Source of the DNA: Nesterenkonia lacusekhoensis
GTDB taxonomy: Bacteria > Actinomycetota > Actinomycetes > Actinomycetales > Micrococcaceae
Direction of reading: 5' to 3'
Length of the DNA stretch: 64,000 nucleotides
NCBI RefSeq assembly: GCF_017876395.1
Contig: NZ_JAGINX010000001.1
Location: 930,001 to 994,000, forward strand
Shown here: positions 1 through 8,773 of the stretch, one piece after another
How the letters are laid out: each line of letters opens with the position of its first letter
Numbering within the stretch: the stretch's first letter is position 1
Made by a program: the position numbers and the translations under genes
Notes under the pieces: generated by a model
The model's input: the letters and a program-made list of their open reading frames with translations, nothing else
What the model was told of the DNA's origin: nothing
Database searches by the model: none

Positions 1-1
1 G

Positions 2-37
2 CGCTCCTTCACCGTCTCCGGCGGCGGCGGAGTCTGA
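2..37 (+). CDS. C-terminal tail of an upstream gene (partial), possibly clpP1
   Basis: An open frame runs in from the window edge and ends at a TGA at 35-37, encoding a short Ser/Gly-rich tail. In actinobacteria a second clpP gene usually sits directly upstream of clpP2, so this may be the end of clpP1. Only eleven codons are visible, so the assignment rests on gene order and not on sequence. Confidence 0.25.
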   Translation, partial: RSFTVSGGGGV

Positions 38-84
38 GAGAACGAAAGAGTCAGCGGCCAGAACAGGACATCCAAGGAGCTTTC

Positions 85-756
85 ATGAACTTCGATCTCA
101 ACAAGACTCCGCAGGCAGCCCCCATGCCGGGCGCCCCCGCGGCACCGGGCGTGGACAGCCGCTACATCCTCCCGCAGTTCGAGGAGCGGACCCCCTACGG
201 TTTCAAGCGCAACGATCCCTACGCCAAGCTCTTCGAGGATCGCATCATCTTCCTGGGCACCCAGGTGGACGACGCCTCCGCCGATGACATCATGGCGCAG
301 CTGCTGGTGCTGGAGTCCATGGACTCGGAGCGGGACATCACCCTCTACATCAACTCGCCCGGCGGCTCCTTCACTGCGATGACCGCCATCTACGACACCA
401 TCCAGTTCATCCGTCCGCATGTGCAGACGGTCTGCCTGGGTCAGGCCGCCTCCGCAGCCGCAGTGCTGCTGGCCGCCGGCACCCCGGGCAAGCGGCTGGC
501 GCTGCCCAACGCCCGCGTGCTGATCCACCAGCCGGCCATGGGCGGCCAGCGCGGAACCGCCACCGACCTGGCCATCCAGGCCGATGAGGTCCGCCGCATC
601 CGCACCTGGATGGAGGAGGTGCTGGCCCAGCACACCGATAAGACGGCTGAGCAGGTCAGCGAGGATATCGACCGCGATAAGTTCCTCTCCGCCGCCGAGG
701 CCGAGGCCTACGGCCTGGTGGACGAGGTCCTGGAGTCCCGCAAGCTGCCCGTGTGA
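85..756 (+). CDS. clpP2: ATP-dependent Clp protease proteolytic subunit (ClpP2 type)
   Basis: This is the serine peptidase subunit of the cytoplasmic Clp protease, which forms a barrel that degrades proteins fed in by ClpX or ClpC. The 223-residue protein has the catalytic Ser in GQAASAA (about residue 123), the catalytic His in LIHQP (about 148) and the Asp in the EDIDRDKF region (about 194). The N-terminal 25 residues are Ala/Pro-rich and resemble an actinobacterial propeptide. The ATG at 85 follows a good Shine-Dalgarno (AAGGAG, 74-79). clpX follows in the same direction after a 137-bp gap that holds a strong stem-loop. The '2' is assigned from position next to clpX and from actinobacterial practice. 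Confidence 0.95.
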   Translation: MNFDLNKTPQAAPMPGAPAAPGVDSRYILPQFEERTPYGFKRNDPYAKLFEDRIIFLGTQVDDASADDIMAQLLVLESMDSERDITLYINSPGGSFTAMTAIYDTIQFIRPHVQTVCLGQAASAAAVLLAAGTPGKRLALPNARVLIHQPAMGGQRGTATDLAIQADEVRRIRTWMEEVLAQHTDKTAEQVSEDIDRDKFLSAAEAEAYGLVDEVLESRKLPV

Positions 757-787
757 GCTGCGGAATCCACGGCACAGCCACACTCTG

Positions 788-831
788 AGCACCGGCGGTG
801 ACCTGCCTGCATGGCGGTCACCGCCGGTGCT
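788..831 (+). terminator. Stem-loop between clpP2 and clpX
   Basis: Two perfect 16-nt inverted arms (788-803 and 816-831) flank a 12-nt loop, starting about 30 nt after the clpP2 stop. There is no long U-tract, so it may end or attenuate clpP2 transcription, or protect its 3' end. Confidence 0.6.
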
Positions 832-842
832 GTCTCTGTCAC

Positions 843-859
843 GTACCCTAGACGGGTAC
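843..859 (+). promoter_or_regulatory. Dyad upstream of clpX, operator-like
   Basis: GTACCC and GGGTAC flank the 5-nt centre TAGAC, 34 bp upstream of the clpX ATG. The perfect 6-bp dyad sits where a promoter or operator would be expected. The cognate regulator is not identifiable by eye, and the site does not look like a classical ClgR box. Confidence 0.3.
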
Positions 860-893
860 TACGTTTCGTCAGTCGCTGAGGGGATTCACGTCC

Positions 894-2186
894 ATGGCAC
901 GTATCGGGGAGAGCGCAGATCTGCTGAAGTGCTCGTTCTGCGGCAAGAGCCAGAAGCAGGTCCGCTATAAGCTCATCGCCGGACCCGGCGTCTATATCTG
1001 TGACGAATGCATCGAGCTCTGCAACGAGATCATCGAGGAGTACCTCAACGAGGTGCAGGAGCCCGATGACTTCGAGCTCCCCACTCCGGCGGAGATCAAG
1101 AGCTACCTGGACGAATATGTGATCGGCCAGGATCCCGCCAAGCGTTCCCTGGCCGTGGCGGTGCACAACCACTACAAGCGCATCCAGGCCACCGGCTCCG
1201 CCAAGAAGACCGCATCCCTGGAGAAGGGCCCGCTGGACGACGTCGAGATCGGCAAGTCCAACATCCTGATGCTGGGCCCCACCGGCTCCGGCAAGACCTA
1301 TCTGGCCCAGTCCCTGGCGCGGAAGCTGCAGGTTCCGTTCGTCGTCGCCGATGCCACCTCGCTGACCGAGGCCGGCTATGTGGGCGAGGACGTGGAGAAC
1401 ATCCTGCTGAAGCTGATCCAGGCTGCCGACGGCGATGTGAAGAAGGCCGAGCAGGGCATCATCTACATCGACGAGATCGATAAGATCTCGCGCAAATCGG
1501 AGAACCCCTCCATCACCCGCGACGTCTCCGGCGAGGGCGTGCAGCAGGCGCTGCTGAAGATCCTCGAGGGCACCACCGCCTCGGTGGCCCCGCAGGGCGG
1601 GCGCAAGCACCCCCAGCAGGAGTACGTCCAGATCGACACCACCAATGTGCTCTTCATCGTGGCCGGCGCCTTCGCCGGTCTGGAGGAGCTCATCGAGTCC
1701 CGCGCCGGCCGCAAGGGCATCGGCTTCGGCGCTCCGCTGAACACCATCACCAAGGGCGAGGCCAGCTACGCCGACGTCGAGCCGGAGGATCTGCACAAAT
1801 TCGGTCTGATCCCCGAGTTCATCGGTCGCCTGCCTGTGGTCGCCACTGTTGAGGACCTGGACTCCGATGCTCTGGTCAGCATCCTGACCGAGCCGAAGAA
1901 CGCACTGCTGAAGCAGTACCAGAAGATGTTCGCCATCGACGGCGTCGAGCTGGAGTTCTCCGAGGGTGCGCTCCGTGCCGTGGTGGAGCAGGCCGAGGCT
2001 CGGGGGACCGGTGCCCGTGGGCTGCGCTCCATCCTGGAGGGCGTGCTGAACCCGCTGATGTTCGACCTGCCCTCCCGCGACGACGTCGCCGCTGTGACGG
2101 TGACCGAGGAGACGGTGCGCGAGGGCGCTGAGCCTGAGCTGATCACCCACGACGAGCAGAAGAAGCTGCGCAAGAAGTCGGCCTGA
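894..2186 (+). CDS. clpX: ATP-dependent Clp protease ATP-binding subunit ClpX
   Basis: ClpX is the AAA+ unfoldase that recognises substrates and threads them into ClpP. The 430-residue protein has the N-terminal zinc-binding domain with four Cys (13, 16, 36, 39). It has the Walker A motif GPTGSGKT (128-135), Walker B IIYIDEID, and an IGF loop for docking on ClpP in the RKGIGFG segment. Length and domain order are normal for the family. The ATG at 894 is preceded by GAGGGG about 10 nt upstream. It lies directly after clpP2, the usual actinobacterial order. Confidence 0.97.
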   Translation: MARIGESADLLKCSFCGKSQKQVRYKLIAGPGVYICDECIELCNEIIEEYLNEVQEPDDFELPTPAEIKSYLDEYVIGQDPAKRSLAVAVHNHYKRIQATGSAKKTASLEKGPLDDVEIGKSNILMLGPTGSGKTYLAQSLARKLQVPFVVADATSLTEAGYVGEDVENILLKLIQAADGDVKKAEQGIIYIDEIDKISRKSENPSITRDVSGEGVQQALLKILEGTTASVAPQGGRKHPQQEYVQIDTTNVLFIVAGAFAGLEELIESRAGRKGIGFGAPLNTITKGEASYADVEPEDLHKFGLIPEFIGRLPVVATVEDLDSDALVSILTEPKNALLKQYQKMFAIDGVELEFSEGALRAVVEQAEARGTGARGLRSILEGVLNPLMFDLPSRDDVAAVTVTEETVREGAEPELITHDEQKKLRKKSA

Positions 2187-2194
2187 CCCTCTGG

Positions 2195-2216
2195 CCTGGA
2201 TCGACCAGGAATTTTT
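2195..2216 (+). terminator. Weak rho-independent terminator after clpX
   Basis: CCTGG and CCAGG form a 5-bp stem with a 5-nt loop, followed by AATTTTT, 9 nt past the clpX stop. The stem is short but the U-tract is one of the few in this GC-rich window. Confidence 0.45.
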
Positions 2217-2358
2217 CCCCATCTCATTCATTGAGAACGTGTGGCGGAACGTGTCCCGCACCACGTCACCGGTGTATATTCGGCCGGAACTGTGAACGTG
2301 AGCGGAGTCACTGAGGCACTGCTATGCTCGGAGGCTCCACGAGGGGAAGGTGCGATCC

Positions 2359-3666
2359 ATGACGGAACCGCGACAGATCCCCACCAAGCTCGCCCTGAGG
2401 GGTGCTGGTGCGGCTTCCGCGGCCATGCTGCTGCTGACCGGATGCGGGGCCGATGACGGCGCCCCCGTTCTGACCTGGTACATCAACCCCGACGACGGCG
2501 GCCAGCGCGTCATCGCGGAGCAGTGCACCGAAGAGGCCGACGGCGAATACGAGATCCGCACCTCTCTGCTTCCGGCTGATGCACCCTCCCAGCGTGAACA
2601 GCTGGCCCGCCGCCTGGCCGCGGGGGACTCTTCGCTGGACATCATGTCCCTGGATCCTGTCTTCGTCCCCGAGTTCGCCGAGCCGGACTTCCTGGCTCCG
2701 GTGCCCGATGATGTGGCCGAGCGGACCACGGAGGACACTCTGGAGGGCTCTCTGCAGAGCGCCATCTGGGATGACGAGATCGTCTCCATCCCGTTCTGGG
2801 CCAACACGCAGCTGCTCTGGTATCGCGAGTCGGTGGCCGAGGAGGCCGGCCTGGACATGGAGGGCGAGGTCACCTGGGACGACATCATGGAGGCCGCTGA
2901 GAGCACCGACACCTACCTGGGCGTCCACGGCGTGCGGGGAGAGTCGATCTCCGTGTGGATCAATGCGCTGGTGGAGTCTCAGGGTGAGTCCATCCTGGAG
3001 GATCCGCAGGCTCCGGCCGAGGAGCTGGAGACCTCGCTGGACTCCGAGGCCGGACAGCAGGCCGCCGAAGTCTTCTCCACCATCGGTGAGGAGGGCCTGG
3101 GCGGACCGGGCATCTCCTCGATGGACGAGGAGCAGGCCATGCGTCTCTTCCAGGGCGACAACGGCTCCTTCATGGTCAACTGGCCCTTCATCTGGGCAGC
3201 CACCAACGCCGCCGTGGAGGAGGGCACGCTGGATCAGGAGGTCCTCGACGACATCGCCTGGACCCAGTACCCGCAGATGGAGGAGGGCACTCCGACGGCA
3301 CCGCCGCTGGGCGGCATCAACCTCGGCGTCGGGGCAGATTCGGAGCACCAGGATCTGGCCTATGACGCGGTGGAGTGCATCGTGTCCCCGGAGCGGCAGA
3401 CCGAGTACTTCCTGACCAACGGCAACCCGCCCTCTTCCGAGGCGGCCTTCGAGGATCCGGCCATCGCCGAGGAGTTCCCCATGGCCGATGACATCCGTGA
3501 GGCTATCGACAACGGCGCCCCGCGTCCTCAGACCCCGTTCTACAACGAGATCTCCGAGACGCTGCAGGATCAGTTCAGCCCGCTCAGCGGCGTGGATCCG
3601 GAGACGACGCCGGGCACTGCGGATGAGCACATCGGTGAGGTACTGCGAGGGGAGCGTCTGCTGTGA
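2359..3666 (+). CDS. lpqY: Trehalose/sugar ABC transporter substrate-binding lipoprotein (LpqY-like)
   Basis: This is the extracellular solute-binding protein of a carbohydrate ABC importer, tethered as a lipoprotein. The signal peptide ends in a lipobox LTGC with the acylated Cys at residue 29. Several segments resemble mycobacterial LpqY (from memory of that family): QLARRLAAGD, LDIMSLD, NTQLLWYR, VNWPF, GGINL and a C-terminal SPLSGVDPE. LpqY binds trehalose, so trehalose or a related disaccharide is the probable ligand. The ATG at 2359 has a GGGGAAGG Shine-Dalgarno 8 nt upstream; an in-frame GTG at 2350 is less likely. The stop overlaps the start of the first permease. Confidence 0.85.
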   Translation: MTEPRQIPTKLALRGAGAASAAMLLLTGCGADDGAPVLTWYINPDDGGQRVIAEQCTEEADGEYEIRTSLLPADAPSQREQLARRLAAGDSSLDIMSLDPVFVPEFAEPDFLAPVPDDVAERTTEDTLEGSLQSAIWDDEIVSIPFWANTQLLWYRESVAEEAGLDMEGEVTWDDIMEAAESTDTYLGVHGVRGESISVWINALVESQGESILEDPQAPAEELETSLDSEAGQQAAEVFSTIGEEGLGGPGISSMDEEQAMRLFQGDNGSFMVNWPFIWAATNAAVEEGTLDQEVLDDIAWTQYPQMEEGTPTAPPLGGINLGVGADSEHQDLAYDAVECIVSPERQTEYFLTNGNPPSSEAAFEDPAIAEEFPMADDIREAIDNGAPRPQTPFYNEISETLQDQFSPLSGVDPETTPGTADEHIGEVLRGERLL

Positions 3667-4631
3667 GCACTGCGACCACTGATAAGCGCGCCAAGCTGGT
3701 GACCCAGCAGGATCGGCGCAGGCAGGAGGTGCGGCTCGGCTGGATGCTGGCCGGCCCGGCCTTCGTGGTGATGCTGCTGGTCACCGCCTATCCCATCGCC
3801 CAGGCGGTCTATGACTCGCTGTTCAGCCTGCGCCTCACGGCCCCGGATGAGCGGGACTTCGTCGGCCTGCAGAACTATCTGACGGTCTTCTCCAGCACCG
3901 ACGTGTTCTGGAGGGCGATGATCGTGACCGTCCTGATCACAGTGGTCGCCGTGTCGGTGCAGCTGGTCATCGGATTCGCCCTGGCGCTGCTGATGCACCG
4001 GGCCATCGCCCGGCTGCGCGGCCCGCTGCGCACCGCCATCCTGGTGCCCTATGGCATCATCACAGTGGTCTCGGCCTTCGCCTGGTACTACATGTTCGAC
4101 ATCAACTCCGGGTTCGTGAACAGCTGGTTCTCCTGGGTTCCAGGCATCAGCGAAGAGATGGACTGGTTCGCCGAGACCTGGAGCGCCCTGGCGGTCATCA
4201 TCGCCTCTGAGATCTGGAAGAACACCCCCTTCATCGCGCTGCTGCTGCTGGCCGGTCTGGCGCAGGTCTCCGACGACCTGCTGGAGGCCGCCAAGGTGGA
4301 CGGCGCGAACTGGTGGCAGCAGCTGACCCGTGTGGTCATCCCGAATATGAAGGCCGCGATCATGGTGGCGGTGCTCTTCCGCACCCTGGACTCGTTCCGC
4401 ATCTTCGACAACGTCTTCATCATGACCAACGGCGACGCCGGCACCGAAGTCCTCTCACTGCTGGCCTACCGCCAGTCGATCATGCGCCTGGAGATCGGCC
4501 TGGGTTCGGCCGTCTCGGTGATCATGTTCGTCTGCGTGGTGCTCATCGCAGTGATCGCAGTCAAGGGATTCAAGGTGAATCTGGCCGAGGGGACCGGCTC
4601 CAACGCCGGGCAGAAGAAGGAGACCAAGTAG
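3663..4631 (+). CDS. sugA: Sugar ABC transporter permease (SugA-like)
   Basis: Inner-membrane permease of the binding-protein-dependent importer, MalF family. The 322 residues contain about six membrane segments after a charged N-terminus. The EAA loop that contacts the ATPase is visible as EAAKVDGANWWQQ near residues 208-220. The GTG start at 3663 overlaps the upstream TGA by 4 nt, which indicates translational coupling with the binding protein. It pairs with the following permease to make the channel. Confidence 0.88.
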   Translation: MSTATTDKRAKLVTQQDRRRQEVRLGWMLAGPAFVVMLLVTAYPIAQAVYDSLFSLRLTAPDERDFVGLQNYLTVFSSTDVFWRAMIVTVLITVVAVSVQLVIGFALALLMHRAIARLRGPLRTAILVPYGIITVVSAFAWYYMFDINSGFVNSWFSWVPGISEEMDWFAETWSALAVIIASEIWKNTPFIALLLLAGLAQVSDDLLEAAKVDGANWWQQLTRVVIPNMKAAIMVAVLFRTLDSFRIFDNVFIMTNGDAGTEVLSLLAYRQSIMRLEIGLGSAVSVIMFVCVVLIAVIAVKGFKVNLAEGTGSNAGQKKETK

Positions 4632-5480
4632 ATGATCAACACTCGTCTCACACCCAAGCAGAAGGGCATCTGGGCCCTGATCGCCGTCGTCGTGTTCATC
4701 TACGCGCTGTTCCCGGTGGTCGCGATCTTCGCCAACAGCTTCAAGACCCCGGCCGATGTCGGCGCCGGCACGTTCTGGCCGCAGAATTGGACCTGGCAGA
4801 ACTACGAGATGATCTTCGTGGGGCAGGCCCAGACGCTCTTCCTGAGCGCGCTGCGCAACTCCATCGGCATCACGCTGATCTCCACGGTCATCGCCGTGGT
4901 GCTGGCCACGCTGTGCGCCTATGCGATCGCGCGGCTGGACTTCCCGGGCAAGCGGTTTATCCTCTTCACCTCCCTGGCGGTCTCGATCTTCCCGGTGATC
5001 TCGGTGGTGACCCCGCTGTTCAACCTGTGGCGCAGCATCGGGCTCTATGACACCTGGCTCGGTCTGATCATCCCGTATCTGTCGCTGACCCTGCCGATCT
5101 CCATCTGGACGCTCTCGGCCTTCTTCAAGCAGATCCCCTGGGAGCTGGAGCAGGCGGCCTCGATCGACGGCGCCACCCAGTGGCAGGCCTTCCGACTGGT
5201 GATCGTCCCGCTGGCGGCGCCCGGCGTGTTCACCGCGGCGATCATCGCCTTCTTCATCGCCTGGAACGACTTCGTCTACGGAATCTCGCTGACCTCTACA
5301 GAGGCCGCGCGCCCGGTGCCCGCGGCACTGGCGTTCTTCACCGGATCCTCGCAGTTCGAACAGCCCACCGGGGCGATCTCGGCGGCGGCCATCGTGGTGA
5401 CCATCCCTGTGGTCATCCTGGTGATCCTCTTCCAGCGCCAGATCGTCTCCGGTCTGACCCAGGGCGCCGTCAAGGACTGA
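4632..5480 (+). CDS. sugB: Sugar ABC transporter permease (SugB-like)
   Basis: Second permease subunit, MalG family, 282 residues with six membrane segments. Its EAA-type loop reads EQAASIDGATQWQAF near residues 173-187. It starts at the base after the stop of the first permease, so the two are co-translated. No sugC-like ATPase follows; the next gene is gcvH. The ATP-hydrolysing subunit must be encoded elsewhere, perhaps a shared MsmK-type ATPase. Confidence 0.88.
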   Translation: MINTRLTPKQKGIWALIAVVVFIYALFPVVAIFANSFKTPADVGAGTFWPQNWTWQNYEMIFVGQAQTLFLSALRNSIGITLISTVIAVVLATLCAYAIARLDFPGKRFILFTSLAVSIFPVISVVTPLFNLWRSIGLYDTWLGLIIPYLSLTLPISIWTLSAFFKQIPWELEQAASIDGATQWQAFRLVIVPLAAPGVFTAAIIAFFIAWNDFVYGISLTSTEAARPVPAALAFFTGSSQFEQPTGAISAAAIVVTIPVVILVILFQRQIVSGLTQGAVKD

Positions 5481-5498
5481 CCTGAGGTGCTAAGTTGT

Positions 5499-5526
5499 CT
5501 GGTGAGAGAAATCGATGTCTCACCAG
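5499..5526 (+). promoter_or_regulatory. Leader hairpin overlapping the gcvH ribosome-binding site
   Basis: CTGGTGAGA and TCTCACCAG form a perfect 9-bp stem (5499-5507 and 5518-5526) with a 10-nt loop. The 3' arm runs into the AGGAG Shine-Dalgarno of gcvH at 5525-5529. It could modulate gcvH translation or end the sug transcript. It does not have the architecture of a glycine riboswitch. Confidence 0.4.
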
Positions 5527-5542
5527 GAGCGGAGCCGAACCG

Positions 5543-5929
5543 ATGAGCAATATCCCAGCTGAGCTGAAGTACAGCGCCGAGCACGAGTGGGTGGCCACCA
5601 CCGACACCGACGGTGTGGTGCGCATCGGCATCACCGACTTCGCTCAGGATGCCCTGGGTGACGTCGTCTACGTCGAGCACCCTGAGATCGGCTCCTCCGC
5701 ATCCGCCGGCGATGTCATCGGTGAGGTGGAGTCCACCAAGTCGGTCTCCGACATCTACGCTCCGGTCAGCGGTGAGATCGTGGCGGTCAACGAGTCGCTG
5801 GACGAGAACCCGGGGGCGATCAACACGGACCCCTACGGTGCCGGCTGGCTCTTCGATGTCAGGCTCAGCGACGCCTCCGAGCTGGATTCCCTGCTCACTG
5901 CCGACGACTATGAAAACCAGGTAGGCTGA
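5543..5929 (+). CDS. gcvH: Glycine cleavage system H protein
   Basis: The H protein carries the lipoyl arm that shuttles the aminomethyl group between the P, T and L proteins in glycine breakdown. From the ATG at 5543 it has 128 residues, the normal length. The lipoylated Lys is in the VESTKSVSD motif near residue 64. An upstream in-frame GTG (5495) would add 16 unlikely residues, and AGGAG at 5525-5529 supports 5543. The P and T genes are not in the window. It heads the conserved block with the GarA-like protein, as in mycobacteria. Confidence 0.95.
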   Translation: MSNIPAELKYSAEHEWVATTDTDGVVRIGITDFAQDALGDVVYVEHPEIGSSASAGDVIGEVESTKSVSDIYAPVSGEIVAVNESLDENPGAINTDPYGAGWLFDVRLSDASELDSLLTADDYENQVG

Positions 5930-5959
5930 GAGAACATCGCCGCACGGGGAGAGGAGGTC

Positions 5960-6451
5960 ATGATGGAGACCGCACCTTTCGGCCAGGACGACGGCCGGAC
6001 TTCTGAAGGATCCGATAAGCAAGGACAGGCTCACCCTGCAGCTCATGAGAGCGCCTCGGAGACCACGAGCATCGGGCTTCCGCCTGCTGCGGCCGCCCCT
6101 TCTGAGCCCAGCCTCTCCGAGAACGACCATGAGGCGATCAGCGCTCTGCCGTCCGGCTCGGCGCTGCTGATCGCCCACAGCGGGGCCAACCAGGGGGCTC
6201 GCTTCCTGCTGGATCAGGATGTGACCACAGTGGGCCGCCATCCCGACGCCGAGATCTTCCTCGACGATGTGACGGTCTCGCGTCGGCACCTGAACTTCCA
6301 CCGTGTGGACAGCGGCTTCGAGATCGAAGACCTGGGAAGCCTCAACGGCACCTACGTCAATCACGACCGGGTGGACCGTTATCAGCTCAAGTCCGGCGAC
6401 GAGGTCCAGATCGGCAAGTTCCGTCTGACCTACTACGCCGGCTCCAAATAG
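5960..6451 (+). CDS. garA: FHA-domain regulator, GarA/OdhI type
   Basis: A small forkhead-associated protein of the family that inhibits 2-oxoglutarate dehydrogenase and controls glutamate metabolism in mycobacteria and corynebacteria. The FHA fold covers about residues 65-160, with VGRHPDAEIFLDD, VSRRHL and LGSLNGTYVN as the phosphothreonine-binding core. The N-terminal tail has ETTSI (Thr35/Thr36), matching the phospho-acceptor motif of GarA/OdhI. The AGGAGG at 5952-5957 is only 2 nt from the ATG at 5960, so the adjacent ATG at 5963 may be the real start. It lies between gcvH and a MerR gene, the same order as Rv1826-Rv1828. Confidence 0.9.
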   Translation: MMETAPFGQDDGRTSEGSDKQGQAHPAAHESASETTSIGLPPAAAAPSEPSLSENDHEAISALPSGSALLIAHSGANQGARFLLDQDVTTVGRHPDAEIFLDDVTVSRRHLNFHRVDSGFEIEDLGSLNGTYVNHDRVDRYQLKSGDEVQIGKFRLTYYAGSK

Positions 6452-6563
6452 GGCCTGACCCCGCAGCGGTGCGCGGCTGTTCCAAATACCGACCATTTCT
6501 TCCTCAGCACGTTATCCTGGGGCTGACTTCTTTCCTTCCCCTGAGCCCGAAAGAGGATACGCA

Positions 6564-7322
6564 GTGAGTGTTTCGCCTGTGCCGAAGCCGAAGCCGTCGG
6601 CTGATGCCGACGATCCGGCGAACTCGCATGTCTTTACGATCTCCGAAGTTCTGCGCGAGCTGCAGAACGAGTTCCCTGATCTGACAGCGTCGAAGCTGCG
6701 TTTCCTCGAGGAGCGGGATCTCGTGGAACCGGCGCGTACGGCGTCGGGCTACCGCAAGTACTCGGCAGCGGATGTGGAGCGGCTGCGTTTCATCTTGGCG
6801 CTGCAGCGCGACCGCTATATGCCGCTGGACGTCATCAAGAAGACGATGGACGCCCTGGATGCGGGGGAGCAGCCCGAAGAGCTCCCCGACGCCGCCCCGG
6901 TGGGTCCGCGCGATGTCACCAATGAGATGGCAGCCCAGATCACTGGGCGGATCCGGCCGCTGACCCGCAAAGAGCTGCGGGCGCAGTCGGGGGCGACGCG
7001 CGGCATGCTCGACACGCTGGAGAAGTTCCGGATCATCCGGGCTGACGCTCAGGGCAACTACAGCCACCACGACCTCAAAGCGGTGAAGTCGGTGCGCGTG
7101 CTGGCACGCTACGGCCTGGAGCCTAAGCACCTGGTGACCCTGCGCCGTTCGGCCGATGCTGAACTGGATCTGATCGGGCGGGCCATGGCCCCCCACGCTG
7201 CGCGCAAGGATGCCGCCGCCCGGGCGCGCGTGGCCGAGTCCTCCAAGGAGATGCTGCAGTGCCTGAAGGACCTGCGCTCCTCGATGATGGACTCTGCGGT
7301 GGAGCAGCTCGACAAGAACTGA
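6564..7322 (+). CDS. ftsR: MerR-family transcriptional regulator (FtsR/Rv1828-like)
   Basis: A 252-residue DNA-binding protein with an N-terminal MerR winged helix-turn-helix (FTISEVLRELQ...LRFLEERDLVEP...YRKYSAADVERL, about residues 25-85) followed by a helical C-terminal region. Order and sequence match Rv1828 and corynebacterial FtsR, which activates ftsZ; that function is inferred from the family. The start is GTG at 6564 after GAAAGAGGATA. It sits between the FHA gene and the DUF151 gene. Confidence 0.8.
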   Translation: MSVSPVPKPKPSADADDPANSHVFTISEVLRELQNEFPDLTASKLRFLEERDLVEPARTASGYRKYSAADVERLRFILALQRDRYMPLDVIKKTMDALDAGEQPEELPDAAPVGPRDVTNEMAAQITGRIRPLTRKELRAQSGATRGMLDTLEKFRIIRADAQGNYSHHDLKAVKSVRVLARYGLEPKHLVTLRRSADAELDLIGRAMAPHAARKDAAARARVAESSKEMLQCLKDLRSSMMDSAVEQLDKN

Positions 7323-7367
7323 TCCTCGTCAGCTGACGCCAGCCGCGCCACTGCCTACACTGGACGC

Positions 7368-7928
7368 ATGGATGACCAGCAGATCCCGCTGGATGTGATC
7401 GGAGTGCGCGTGGAGCTCCCCGCCGAGCAGCCGGTCCTGGTGCTGCGCGGTGCCGCCGAAGGCACCCAGGCTCAGCATGTGGCCATCATGGTCGGAGCCG
7501 CGGAGGCCAACGCGGTCGCTGCTGCGCTGGAGGGGAAGACCCCACCCCGTCCGCTCACCCACGATCTGCTCGTGGAGGCACTCACCAGCCTCGGCGGGGG
7601 AGTGGAGACCATCGAGATCGGACTGCTGGACAGTCAGACCTATTTCGGAACCATCACCCTGGCCGGGGGCCATACCTTGGATGCCCGCGCGTCGGATGCC
7701 ATCGCGGTGGCCGTGCGCGTCCAGTGTCCGGTGACCATGGATGCGGACACCCTGGCCGCGGTGGCCGTCACCCCGCGCTTCAGAACCGTCTCGGCCGACG
7801 GCGAGGAGACGACGGCGGCGGATCCGGCAGATCGGGCCCCGCAGTCCAAGGGGCCCATCTCGGAGGCGGAGATCGCGGAGTTCCAGAAGTTCCTCGGTTC
7901 GGCCGGCCCGGATGACTTTCGCAGCTGA
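7368..7928 (+). CDS. DUF151 / bifunctional nuclease family protein
   Basis: A 186-residue protein of the DUF151 family, corresponding to Rv1829 in gene order. The core (about residues 5-125) shows the family features ILL-like strands, GAAEANAVAAALEG, PLTHDLL and the signature DARASDAIAVAVR. Some plant relatives have reported nuclease activity, but bacterial function is uncertain. The C-terminal 60 residues are acidic and low in conservation. The ATG at 7368 starts 45 nt after the upstream MerR gene. Confidence 0.85.
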   Translation: MDDQQIPLDVIGVRVELPAEQPVLVLRGAAEGTQAQHVAIMVGAAEANAVAAALEGKTPPRPLTHDLLVEALTSLGGGVETIEIGLLDSQTYFGTITLAGGHTLDARASDAIAVAVRVQCPVTMDADTLAAVAVTPRFRTVSADGEETTAADPADRAPQSKGPISEAEIAEFQKFLGSAGPDDFRS

Positions 7929-8033
7929 CTGTGGCGCTTCCGGACGACACGCCGTAGGCTGAGGAGCGAATGTCTTTGGCCGCGGTCCCTCAGGGCAATA
8001 CCGTGGAGGAAGAAGACTTCAGGAGGGTATGAG

Positions 8034-8660
8034 GTGAGTCTGGATTCCCACTCGCGCGCATCGCGTGAGGCTACCGAGAACGCTGCGGCACCCGTGCAGC
8101 AGCGCCTCTTCGACGACGGTATGCCCGAGCTCGACGAGCAGATGGGCTACCGCGGTCCCATCGCATGCTCGGCCGCCGGGATCACCTACCGTCAGCTGGA
8201 CTATTGGGCACGCACCAAGCTGGTCCAGCCCTCCCTCCGCAACGCCTCGGGCTCCGGCTCGACGCGGCTCTACTCCTTCCGGGACGTCCTGGTGCTGAAG
8301 GTGGTCAAGCGGCTGCTGGACACCGGGGTCTCCCTGCAGCAGATCCGCAGCGCCATCGATCATCTGCGGGAGCGCGGCGTGGACGATCTGGCGCAGATCA
8401 CTCTGATGTCCGACGGTGCCTCGGTCTACGAGTGCACCTCCCCGGACGAGGTCATCGACCTGGTCCAGGGCGGGCAGGGCGTCTTCGGCATCGCCGTGGG
8501 TCGTGTCTGGCGGGAGGTCGAGGGAAGCCTGGCTGAGTTCCCCCGCGAGCGTTCTGAAGATCCGGAGGCACCAGCGGCGGAGGCCGTGCAGGCTCCGCTG
8601 GACGCCTTCGAAGGCCAGGACGAGCTGGCTAAGATGCGCGCGCGTCGCCAGGCGTCCTGA
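8034..8660 (+). CDS. MerR-family transcriptional regulator (Rv1830-like)
   Basis: A second MerR-type regulator, 208 residues. The helix-turn-helix begins near residue 45 (GPIACSAAGITYRQLDYWARTKLVQPS...RLYSFRDVLVLKVVKRLLDTGVSLQQIR). It corresponds to Rv1830 by position, completing the five-gene block. The GTG at 8034 has a strong AGGAGGG 6 nt upstream. A perfect bidirectional terminator follows. Target genes are not evident. Confidence 0.85.
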   Translation: MSLDSHSRASREATENAAAPVQQRLFDDGMPELDEQMGYRGPIACSAAGITYRQLDYWARTKLVQPSLRNASGSGSTRLYSFRDVLVLKVVKRLLDTGVSLQQIRSAIDHLRERGVDDLAQITLMSDGASVYECTSPDEVIDLVQGGQGVFGIAVGRVWREVEGSLAEFPRERSEDPEAPAAEAVQAPLDAFEGQDELAKMRARRQAS

Positions 8661-8702
8661 CCAACCAGCTTCGGCTGTCCGCTCAGAGAACATGCACCAC
8701 CT

Positions 8703-8736
8703 ATGAGAAAAGCGCCCCGAGGGGCGCTTTTCTCAT
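8703..8736. terminator. Bidirectional terminator between the MerR gene and parA
   Basis: Perfect 16-nt arms (8703-8718 and 8721-8736) form a stem with a GC-rich core and A/T-rich outer flanks, so each strand gives a U-run. It lies between convergent genes. Confidence 0.9.
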
Positions 8737-8773
8737 GTTCTGAGCCGGACGATGCAGACCGGTACGGCCGCGC

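Noticed and set aside
708-2264. 518-codon open frame on the minus strand over clpX
   Set aside because: It mirrors clpX codons in high-GC DNA, has low-complexity composition and no recognisable motif.
5481-5542. Glycine riboswitch upstream of gcvH
   Set aside because: The region is 62 bp, far too short for a tandem glycine aptamer, and contains only a single hairpin.
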